Position numbers and translations under genes: made by a program. From the IMG/VR virus record IMGVR_UViG_3300033997_000141, positions 1 through 64,000 of that record: 64,000 bases of DNA; one strand, 5' to 3'. Of the stretch, positions 58,087-64,000 are shown piece after piece. Source of the DNA: a virus. Positions within the stretch are counted from its first letter, which is position 1; each line of letters begins with the position of its first letter. The notes under the pieces are model-generated. The model had not been told where the DNA came from and searched no databases. It saw nothing but the letters and a program-made list of their open reading frames with translations.

Positions 58087-58491
58087 TCAGCTCTTGAGAA
58101 TGCAGGTGCGCATCTCTTTCAGTTGTTCTTTCGAGTTGGTGGTGATCGCCACCTGCACCGCCCCGTCCGCCGTGACATCAAAGGCGATGTTGCCGGCCCA
58201 CCAGAAGTGGGGTAGCAGGCCCAGACTGCGACTCAGCTTGTGGTCCAAATCGTGCCGCGTCTGCGAGGTGCAGCGCGGCGACAAGGCCAGCACCAGAATC
58301 GACTTGGCGTCATTGGACAGCTTCAGGCTAGGCGACGAGCTGTGCTTGCCCAGTTTGATCAGCTGCGCCAGCGTTGGCGCAGAGGAGCTGTGCTTCGCCT
58401 GGAAAGCCCTGATCGTCGGGTGCTTGTGCCAGGCTTCGGCGTGCTGGCTCTGCGGGAACAGCGGCTGGAACAGCCTGGTCTTGTCACTCAT
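58087..58491 (-). CDS. Hypothetical protein
   Basis: A 134-residue basic, His/Ser-rich protein (AWHKHPTIRAFQAKHSSS). A helical middle follows, then a final alpha/beta section (VQVAITTNSKEQLKEMRTC). ATG 58491 overlaps the preceding gene by 8 bases. No family recognised. Confidence 0.6.
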   Translation of the reverse strand: MSDKTRLFQPLFPQSQHAEAWHKHPTIRAFQAKHSSSAPTLAQLIKLGKHSSSPSLKLSNDAKSILVLALSPRCTSQTRHDLDHKLSRSLGLLPHFWWAGNIAFDVTADGAVQVAITTNSKEQLKEMRTCILKS

Positions 58492-58906
58492 GCACTGGCC
58501 CCATCTGGCGCCCCAGCTCGCGGTGCAGCAGCGGCAGGGTAGGTTGCAGGTTGAGCGGGCTGTCGTCCTTCAGCAGCCCGGCCTCTTGCAGCTGCAACAG
58601 CGCGCACTGGATCTGGCGCAGCGGATCATGGGCCGGGCCGGGGATACCTACCGGCGGCTGCATCATGACCGTTTTGTCGATCAGGTCGCGGTCGAACCAC
58701 AGGATGAACGCCGCTTTCTGCATACGAGGCCCGCCGGACAGCACGCTCCGGTGATCGAGGTCTTGATCGGTGACGAATGTGACCTTCCCCCCGTGCTTGG
58801 TTTTCTGCCAGCCTTCCATGCACTGATCGAGGAACTGGAACTTCAGGTCACGAGGCATCAGGCCCGCAAGCAGGCCATGGAGGGTGAGGGGGTTCTTCTG
58901 GCTCAT
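58484..58906 (-). CDS. Hypothetical protein
   Basis: A 140-residue protein starting at ATG 58906 behind AGGAGAGACCC. It contains GGKVTFVTDQDLDHRSV and a Leu-rich C-terminus. Alpha/beta look, no recognised motif. Part of a run of five small coupled genes of the methyltransferase operon. Confidence 0.6.
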   Translation of the reverse strand: MSQKNPLTLHGLLAGLMPRDLKFQFLDQCMEGWQKTKHGGKVTFVTDQDLDHRSVLSGGPRMQKAAFILWFDRDLIDKTVMMQPPVGIPGPAHDPLRQIQCALLQLQEAGLLKDDSPLNLQPTLPLLHRELGRQMGPVHE

Positions 58907-58915
58907 GGGTCTCTC

Positions 58916-59203
58916 CTAGATGACCAGCACAGGCTGGGCGTTCTGGGGCAGGAGGCTATCGCTGCCCAGGGTGGTTACGTGGTCGATGGCTTGTTCCGTG
59001 GCGTCCTCCACCGAAACCTCGGTCTCGGTGTAGAGCATCACCAGGCGCGGCAGGCAGTCCTCGGGGGTGAACTTCACCAACCGCATGTGCTTGAAGCCAT
59101 GAACGATCGGCAGGACCACGCCGTGCTTGTGCAGCGCACTGGCGTCGGGCACCACCGGGATGCCCATGTCGATCAGGGCCTTGGCCTGTTCAGGTGTCAG
59201 CAT
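58916..59203 (-). CDS. Hypothetical protein
   Basis: A 95-residue protein. ATG 59203 is chosen because an in-frame upstream opening overlaps another gene. It begins MLTPEQAKALIDMGIPVVPD and has a beta-rich middle (HMRLVKFTPEDCLPRLVMLY). Overlaps the next gene upstream by 14 bases. Confidence 0.6.
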   Translation of the reverse strand: MLTPEQAKALIDMGIPVVPDASALHKHGVVLPIVHGFKHMRLVKFTPEDCLPRLVMLYTETEVSVEDATEQAIDHVTTLGSDSLLPQNAQPVLVI

Positions 59204-59570
59204 TTTCAGTCGCCTTGTCCTTGATCCCTTGGATGGCCACCAGGAACTGCAGGTGGCCAATGCGCTTGAGGCCGTTGTGTACCGCCGACGACGTCAGCTT
59301 GCGCAGCTGGCCGCGGGGAATGCTGCCGTTGGCCACATGGCACAGCTCGAGGAGCATGTGCGGCGACTTCGGATGACGGATGCGCATGGTCGTGTCGCAG
59401 CCGGTGCTCATCTCGCTGATCACCAGGGTGCGCTTGTCCTGCGGGTGGATGTGTACGGCGAACTTCACCTCGAACCCGCCGATGCTCTTGGTGATGCTGA
59501 GGAGGTAAGGGATGCTCTGCACCCCCTTGTCCACCTGGATGTCGAAATGGCCTTCAATGACGGGGTTCAT
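59190..59570 (-). CDS. Hypothetical protein
   Basis: A 126-residue protein starting at ATG 59570 behind AAGGAGACCGC. It is predicted beta-rich (FEVKFAVHIHPQDKRTLVIS) with two cysteines. The start overlaps the previous stop by ATGA. No recognised family. Confidence 0.65.
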   Translation of the reverse strand: MNPVIEGHFDIQVDKGVQSIPYLLSITKSIGGFEVKFAVHIHPQDKRTLVISEMSTGCDTTMRIRHPKSPHMLLELCHVANGSIPRGQLRKLTSSAVHNGLKRIGHLQFLVAIQGIKDKATENADT

Positions 59571-59956
59571 GCGGTCTCCTTGGGGGTGTATCCCCACGCT
59601 CTGGTGCTCAGCCAGCGGTTGATGTCGAATTTCATGGTCGGGCAAACCTTGGGGTCATCCAGCGCCGCAGCCAACCATTGGCCCAGTTTCTCGTCTTCGG
59701 CGGAAGGTAGGTAGAGCTTGACGAGCGCAGGCTGCTCGACCACTGGGGCCAGCAGCTCCACGCCGACGATGCCGGGGTGGCTGAACCACCACTCGGCGTG
59801 TTTGCGGGCCTGCTCCTCATCGAAGAAGGTGGCCTGGAGCGGCGAGCCCGCCACCTCGCTGGCCTTCACCGTCCAGAGCTTGGACCAGTCCTTTTCGGCC
59901 TCGACCACCGGCTTCCGGCGGCCGCGAGGGATCTTGTCGATGTTGCGCTTCCTCAT
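59567..59956 (-). CDS. Hypothetical protein coupled to the methyltransferase
   Basis: A 129-residue protein. ATG 59956 overlaps the methyltransferase stop by ATGA. Basic N-terminus (MRKRNIDKIPRGRRK), then a mixed alpha/beta section with DEEQARKHAEWWFSHPG. Could be a small nucleic-acid-binding accessory of the methyltransferase; not recognised. Confidence 0.65.
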   Translation of the reverse strand: MRKRNIDKIPRGRRKPVVEAEKDWSKLWTVKASEVAGSPLQATFFDEEQARKHAEWWFSHPGIVGVELLAPVVEQPALVKLYLPSAEDEKLGQWLAAALDDPKVCPTMKFDINRWLSTRAWGYTPKETA

Positions 59957-62900
59957 GCTCGTTTCAGCTCCTGGCGCTCCAGCGCCCATTTTGGAATGTT
60001 GGCTTCAACCAGTGCCCGCGCCAGCTGCGGAGGCACCGAGTTACCGACCATGCGCACCTGGGCATGGTCAGGGAGTTTCTTGCCCATCACCACCTGGTGC
60101 TCGTAGCCCTCGGGGAAGCCCTGGCAGCGGTACAGCTCGTGTGGCTTCAGCATCCGCATGCCAATGTCCACGATCTGGTAGTCCTGGCCGTGGATGGTGA
60201 CCAGGCCGAAGCGGGTCTTGCTGGTGATGGTGTGCAGCGGATCGTTCAGGTCCTGGCCGATCGCTCCGGTGGTGTAATACTTCAGCAGGAAGGCGCGGAC
60301 CTCGCCGTAATGGTTGCCCTGGGCCTGGATGGTGCCCAGAGGCTCGTTCAGGCTCTGCCCATGCTGACAGCTGCCCTTCAGCTTGATCAGCGAGCTGGCG
60401 ACCAGTGCGGCCTTGCCGCTGCCGCCCGCCGTGATGGCGCCGATCGGCTCGGCGGCCGAGGAGCCGACGCTCTTGCCGAAATCCCGCTGGATGTGAGCCG
60501 CCACGATGGCGTCTTCCAGGTCGTGAGCCGGGTCCACCGGCTGCAGCTGCGCTTCCATCACCGAGTTGTGGTCGGTGGCGGTGATCGTCGGCAGTGGCTT
60601 GTCCAGGCTCTGGCCGACCACCCCGGTGTAATGCTTCAGCAGCGCCGCAACTCGCAGGTGCCTGGCCTTGCCAGTGATGGTGGACAGCGGTTCACCCATG
60701 CCGGTGGACGGGTCGCGGGTGCTGGCGTGGTCCACGGTGGTGATGAACTCGGCGGTGACAGGCGCCAGCTCCACCTGCATGGCGCCCAGGGCGTGTGGAG
60801 CACCGGCTGGGCGGGCAGCTCCTGCGCCCGCCGTGATGGTTGGCAGCGGGTCATGGCAGCTGAAGCCGGCGGAGTCGCCGCGGAACTTCATGCCGGCCGC
60901 TGCGGTGATGGGCGCCAGCGAGGTCTCCACCACTGCGTGCTTGCTGCTGCCCACGATGGTCGGCAGAGGTTCCTGCAGGCTGTGGGTGCGAGGGTCTTGC
61001 CCGGGGCGCTCCCCATAGCCCACCGGCACCATATGCGCCGCCACCACACCGGTACCCAGCTTGCCGGTGATGGTCTGCAGCGGCTCATCCAGGCTCTGGC
61101 CACGGAACTGGTCGTAGCCGTGGTTCACCTTCACCAGGAAGGCATCGCTGCCGGCGTTGATCACGAACTTCTCGATGCCCTTGGCGATGCGCTTGAGGGT
61201 GTTCTCGGCCAGCGGCCGGCGCCCCTCCTCGAAGATCGACGGGCACGGGATGGACCAGTCGAGGTTATCGCCGGCCGTCTCCTGCGGCTGCAGGCCGTTG
61301 GCCAGGGCGATATCGCGAGGTGCATGGGTTCGGGCTGGCCAGATGATCGGCAGGCCGTCCTTGCGGCCGATGCCGAAGAAGCGCTTGCGAATAGTGGCGG
61401 CGCCGTACTCGCTGGCGACCAGGGTGTCGAACTCGATCTGGTAGCCCATGGCCCGCAGCTGCTTGAGGAACTGCTTGAAGGTCTTCCCGGCGCGCTTTTT
61501 GTCTGGCACCAGGGCCTGGTTGCGGTAGGGGACCAACTCGCCGGGCTCGGCTATCCGGTTGATCATCTTCTTGCCCTTGGGGTCCTTCGGGTCCGGGATC
61601 AGGTCCAGGGTGACGACGCGCCCGGTGTCCTTGCAGCGCTTTGCGATCAGCGGGCCCCAGGTCACGAACTCGGGCACGTTCTCCATGAAGAACACCGCCA
61701 TGTCGCCCTGGCCCGCCCACTTCTTGATGATCCAGGCCAGGCCGCGAATCTCTTTCTTCACCGGAGCGCCACCCTTGGCCACGCTGAAGTGTGTGCAGTT
61801 ATGGGTTACGATACCCTCTACGACGTAACTCTCATCCTCGTCAACCGAGATGTTGTAGACGGTCTCCATGCCCTCGGCTGGAGTTATTTCCTTGATCTTC
61901 CCCCACTCCATGCCCTCATCGCGCCAGGTCTGTTCACGGCCCGGCTGCACCTGGTCGAGCCAACGAATACACCAGGACGGTTGGCAGTCGACCTGGCGGC
62001 CTTGGATGGTGTCATTTTTGTGGTGCTCATACACCGAGACGCTCTTACCCAGAGAGGTGGCCAGCATTTTCAGTCCGTAGATCAGCTGCTTGCTGACACT
62101 GGTTGCCTCGTGCTTTCCGTGCTTGAAATAGCCGTCGGCTTCCAGATACCCAGCCAGAAACGCTTGTCGGGTTGCCTCGTTGGCCTGGTACAGCCAGCCA
62201 GGAACCTTCTTGTTCTCAGCCAAGTGACCGAAGTTGTCGCGTAACCACTCGACCAGTCCTTTGTGGTTGGTGCTTAACTGAGTAGCGGTCTTGGTATTGC
62301 GGCGGTGCCAAGCCAGCTCGTTGTACTGAGCTTTGAGGCCCGCAGGCTTCCATTGTTGAAGCCATTGCTCCAGGCCATCAGCCTTGCACTGATGGGTGGT
62401 GAACACCAGCTCTGCACGGGTTTTGGTCACTCGGCTCCAGCCGTTGCCCACGTAGTAGCCCGCCAGACGCATCAGTTCAATGCTGATGTCCATGCCGCGT
62501 CCGCCCACAGGGGGGATAAAAACATTGCTGTTCTCTACCCGCTCCGGGGTCGCCCAGTACTGGCCAGCGCGTAGGTTGCAGGCGCTCACCCACTCCGATT
62601 TCTTGGCGTACTTCTCGCCACGGACATAGAAGGGGTGTTCACTGCTGACGCGCAAACCATGATGCCCGCGGCCACGTACTGTCATCACTGGCTTCTGAGA
62701 CACCATAGTGGCGGTCACCTGGCGCCAGCGGTTCTTGTGGGTCTGCACCCAGTCGCCGATCTTCAGTTTTTCAATCGGTGCGTAGCCATGCATGGTCAGC
62801 ACCAAGGTGCCGGCAGGGAAACAGTCGGGGCTGAACCAGCCGAACAACACCGGGATGCCGGCCGTGGCTTCAGGGATGTGGACGTCCCACACCGACTCGT

Positions 62901-63105
62901 TGTAGTGGATCGTGTCCGGGTGGTTCTCCTCGTGCATCATCAGCGCCTCGGCGTTGTGATTCACGGCAATGTCGGGGCTCTTGCCGATCGCCTGGGAGAT
63001 CCCAGTGCTGGCGCCGCCGCCCCCGGCGAAGTTGTCGGCGACCAGGCCGCCCATCCAACGATATCCTGCCACCGGCAATGCCGGCAGTTGAGCTGCAGTT
63101 CCCAT
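59953..63105 (-). CDS. Cytosine-C5 DNA methyltransferase precursor with intein
   Basis: A 1050-residue precursor. ATG 63105 has AAGGA five bases upstream; ATG 63135 is in frame but lies in the preceding gene. Motif I is NFAGGGGAS. The catalytic PC-type motif reads SPD then, after a 342-residue intein, CTHFS. Motif VI is ENVPEF, motif VIII is ATIRKRFFGIGR, motif IX YRCQGFPEGY and motif X GNSVPPQLAR. Eight PLxTIT-like repeats occupy the usual target-recognition region. The spliced enzyme would be about 708 residues. Phage methylation probably protects DNA from host restriction. Confidence 0.93.
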   Translation of the reverse strand: MGTAAQLPALPVAGYRWMGGLVADNFAGGGGASTGISQAIGKSPDIAVNHNAEALMMHEENHPDTIHYNESVWDVHIPEATAGIPVLFGWFSPDCFPAGTLVLTMHGYAPIEKLKIGDWVQTHKNRWRQVTATMVSQKPVMTVRGRGHHGLRVSSEHPFYVRGEKYAKKSEWVSACNLRAGQYWATPERVENSNVFIPPVGGRGMDISIELMRLAGYYVGNGWSRVTKTRAELVFTTHQCKADGLEQWLQQWKPAGLKAQYNELAWHRRNTKTATQLSTNHKGLVEWLRDNFGHLAENKKVPGWLYQANEATRQAFLAGYLEADGYFKHGKHEATSVSKQLIYGLKMLATSLGKSVSVYEHHKNDTIQGRQVDCQPSWCIRWLDQVQPGREQTWRDEGMEWGKIKEITPAEGMETVYNISVDEDESYVVEGIVTHNCTHFSVAKGGAPVKKEIRGLAWIIKKWAGQGDMAVFFMENVPEFVTWGPLIAKRCKDTGRVVTLDLIPDPKDPKGKKMINRIAEPGELVPYRNQALVPDKKRAGKTFKQFLKQLRAMGYQIEFDTLVASEYGAATIRKRFFGIGRKDGLPIIWPARTHAPRDIALANGLQPQETAGDNLDWSIPCPSIFEEGRRPLAENTLKRIAKGIEKFVINAGSDAFLVKVNHGYDQFRGQSLDEPLQTITGKLGTGVVAAHMVPVGYGERPGQDPRTHSLQEPLPTIVGSSKHAVVETSLAPITAAAGMKFRGDSAGFSCHDPLPTITAGAGAARPAGAPHALGAMQVELAPVTAEFITTVDHASTRDPSTGMGEPLSTITGKARHLRVAALLKHYTGVVGQSLDKPLPTITATDHNSVMEAQLQPVDPAHDLEDAIVAAHIQRDFGKSVGSSAAEPIGAITAGGSGKAALVASSLIKLKGSCQHGQSLNEPLGTIQAQGNHYGEVRAFLLKYYTTGAIGQDLNDPLHTITSKTRFGLVTIHGQDYQIVDIGMRMLKPHELYRCQGFPEGYEHQVVMGKKLPDHAQVRMVGNSVPPQLARALVEANIPKWALERQELKRA
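60196..61095 (-). repeat. Eight degenerate PLxTIT protein repeats in the methyltransferase
   Basis: Repeats of 30-55 residues follow the pattern S-x-x-x-P-[LI]-x-[TA]-I-[TV], e.g. SLDEPLQTITG, SLQEPLPTIVG, HDPLPTITAG, MGEPLSTITG, SLDKPLPTITA, AAEPIGAITAG, SLNEPLGTIQA and DLNDPLHTITS. They lie between motifs VIII and IX, the usual target-recognition site. Repeats of this kind occur in other phage C5 methyltransferases, by memory. Confidence 0.8.
61798..62823 (-). mobile_element. Intein with LAGLIDADG homing endonuclease motifs
   Basis: A 342-residue in-frame insertion begins at Cys1 in CFPAGTLVLT (block A) and ends at VTHN before Cys+1 of CTHFS. Block B is VSSEHPFY, block F is VYNISVDEDESYVV, and the penultimate His and terminal Asn are present. 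LAGLIDADG motifs LAGYYVGNG and LAGYLEADG bracket a central domain. All residues needed for splicing are retained. The insert appears less GC-rich than flanking gene sequence. The insertion lies directly before the enzyme's catalytic cysteine. Confidence 0.93.
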
Positions 63106-63113
63106 GCTATTCC

Positions 63114-63362
63114 TTATCGGCCAATGGCCTTCCATTTGATGTCTTCAACCCCGCCGGTCAGCTTCAGGTCCTCACGGATGGCCGACTCGATCAGGTTGGT
63201 GAGGTCTTTCATCCAGCAGGCGTTCTTCGTCTTCACCGAGAACTCCTGCTCACCCAAGGGGGTTTGATAGGTGCCGGTTACCAGCCACTTCCTCGGCCGT
63301 TGCTGCTGATCCCACTGGTGGATCTTCAATCCCTTCTCGCGGCTGTAAGTGGCGATCAGCAT
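63114..63362 (-). CDS. Hypothetical protein upstream of the methyltransferase
   Basis: An 82-residue basic protein starting at ATG 63362 behind CGGAG. It contains REKGLKIHQWDQQQRPRKWL, a beta-rich middle and the C-terminus EDIKWKAIGR. Not recognised. Its stop lies 9 bases before the methyltransferase start. Confidence 0.6.
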   Translation of the reverse strand: MLIATYSREKGLKIHQWDQQQRPRKWLVTGTYQTPLGEQEFSVKTKNACWMKDLTNLIESAIREDLKLTGGVEDIKWKAIGR

Positions 63363-63387
63363 GCTAATTCTCCGTTGCTCGGCGCAT

Positions 63388-63393
63388 ATTATA
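63388..63393 (-). promoter_or_regulatory. Consensus -10 element upstream of the methyltransferase operon
   Basis: A perfect TATAAT lies in the A/T-rich gap 63363-63404. The -35 region (CTAGCA at 16 bases) is poor, so activity may be weak or need a phage factor. It would give a transcript starting near 63381. Confidence 0.4.
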
Positions 63394-63404
63394 CGCTTAT
63401 ACCT

Positions 63405-63590
63405 TTATGTGCTAGCTGGCGCTCGAAGTTTCTTCAGCTGCTGGGCGGTGAATCCTTTGGTGTCGCGCCGGAACTGCTCGTACTCGGCCTCGTTCACCTC
63501 TTTCCAGACGTCCATGTCGATGTGGCGAACGCTTTCATACGCCGCCACCGTCCTGACCAATCGCCTCGCGGCATTGATGAAGTAACGCAT
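63405..63590 (-). CDS. Small hypothetical protein
   Basis: A 61-residue basic protein starting at ATG 63590 (MRYFINAARRLVRTVAAYES). It is helical and has a Lys/Arg-rich end. The ribosome site is moderate (AGGACC region). Position in the operon supports a real gene; function unknown. Confidence 0.5.
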   Translation of the reverse strand: MRYFINAARRLVRTVAAYESVRHIDMDVWKEVNEAEYEQFRRDTKGFTAQQLKKLRAPAST

Positions 63591-63599
63591 ATGGGGTCC

Positions 63600-63797
63600 T
63601 CACTGGTCGTCCAGCTTTACCGTCTGGACTTCGATGATGGGCCGCACCCGCACCTCACCGTCCGGGTCCATGTAGCGGACCTGGGCGTTGAGGAGTTGGT
63701 GCAGGGTGTTGTGCAGGGCAAGCTCGACGCGCTGCCGATCTTCAGGGGTGACGTTCTCGGTGACGAGCTCAACCAGGAAGGCGAGCCGCTGTGTCAC
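63600..63797 (-). CDS. Small hypothetical protein
   Basis: A 65-residue protein. GTG 63797 follows AAAGGAG seven bases upstream and overlaps the preceding stop by GTGA, so it is preferred over an upstream in-frame ATG. Predicted helix (VTPEDRQRVELALHNTLHQL) and a beta end. Not recognised. Confidence 0.6.
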   Translation of the reverse strand: MTQRLAFLVELVTENVTPEDRQRVELALHNTLHQLLNAQVRYMDPDGEVRVRPIIEVQTVKLDDQ

Positions 63798-64000
63798 TGG
63801 CGGCTCCTTTCGATGATGGCCTTGCACCGTTGACATGCCCTGGCCCCCGTCTCCTCCGGGGTAGCAAAGCTGCCACCACAGGAGAACGGCCTGGCGCCGC
63901 AGAGCGTGCCACCGCCATGCACCACATGGGCAATGCCGGTCTGGTCACGCCAGCGGTTGACGGCCGGCGCCCACCAGTGGGTTGTGGTCTGGCGCTCAGC
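63794..64000 (-). CDS. Cys-rich small protein, partial at the right edge
   Basis: The frame is open to the right edge and ends at TGA 63794-63796. The visible 68 residues contain HVVHGGGTLCGARPFSCGG and end in ACQRCKAIIERSRQ. These may be zinc-binding cysteine pairs. Similar small Cys-rich proteins are common in phages, function unknown. The true start is outside the window or at an internal GTG. Confidence 0.6.
   Translation of the reverse strand, partial: AERQTTTHWWAPAVNRWRDQTGIAHVVHGGGTLCGARPFSCGGSFATPEETGARACQRCKAIIERSRQ

Noticed and set aside
1-64000. Prophage integration functions (integrase, excisionase, CI-like repressor, attP)
   Set aside because: No tyrosine or serine recombinase motif and no helix-turn-helix repressor pair were seen in the window. 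Absence outside the window cannot be excluded.

Overview
This window is the genome, or nearly all of it, of a long-tailed (siphovirus) dsDNA phage. It is GC-rich, densely packed and strand-partitioned. The virion genes follow the lambda order (terminase, portal, protease with nested scaffold, decoration protein, capsid, connectors, tail tube, G/GT frameshift chaperone, tape measure, M-L-K-I-J, fibre). Together with the lambda-R type endolysin and the fibre genes this suggests a host in Pseudomonas or a related high-GC gammaproteobacterium; that host is inferred. No integrase, excisionase or CI-like repressor was seen, so a lytic lifestyle is likely. One gene runs off each end, so the window is a slice of a longer or circularly permuted map.

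Layout. 1-895 (minus): a gene running off the left edge and a 250-residue unknown protein. 896-1903: a 1-kb non-coding hub with at least eight perfect inverted repeats, probably an origin or early control region. 1904-3784 (plus): small unknown genes and a two-gene structural module whose second gene is broken at a G7 tract. 3785-4315: four tRNAs (Gln, Asn, Thr, Trp). 4316-5171: two small proteins with helical-hairpin C-termini. 5172-5628: non-coding, with two sigma70-like promoters and hairpins. 5629-9109: HU/IHF-like protein, three small proteins and the large terminase. 9110-9230: promoter and a 5-prime hairpin leader. 9231-31840: head, tail and fibre genes. 31852-35933: fibre chaperones, endolysin, a second copy of the structural module, Rz/Rz1, a DUF5675 protein and holin-like proteins. 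35950-63797 (minus): replication, recombination, nucleotide metabolism and DNA modification, running toward the converging late genes.

The minus-strand block encodes a full replisome-like set: a family A DNA polymerase with 5'-3' and 3'-5' exonuclease domains, a DnaQ-like exonuclease, an archaeo-eukaryotic primase/helicase fusion, SNF2-like and RecD/Dda-like helicases, an ATP-dependent ligase with a WGR-like N-terminus, an SbcC/SbcD pair and a PD-(D/E)XK nuclease. Precursor supply comes from ThyX, a dNMP kinase and a MazG-like pyrophosphatase. A cytosine-C5 methyltransferase is interrupted exactly at its catalytic cysteine by a 342-residue intein carrying LAGLIDADG motifs.

The most notable features are the intein at the methyltransferase active site, the duplicated structural module with a G7 frameshift, the inverted-repeat-rich region at 896-1903, a leader hairpin that buries a perfect Shine-Dalgarno with no start codon (9144-9186), and a self-contained promoter-gene-terminator unit at 49504-50555 that may encode an unrecognised ssDNA-binding protein.
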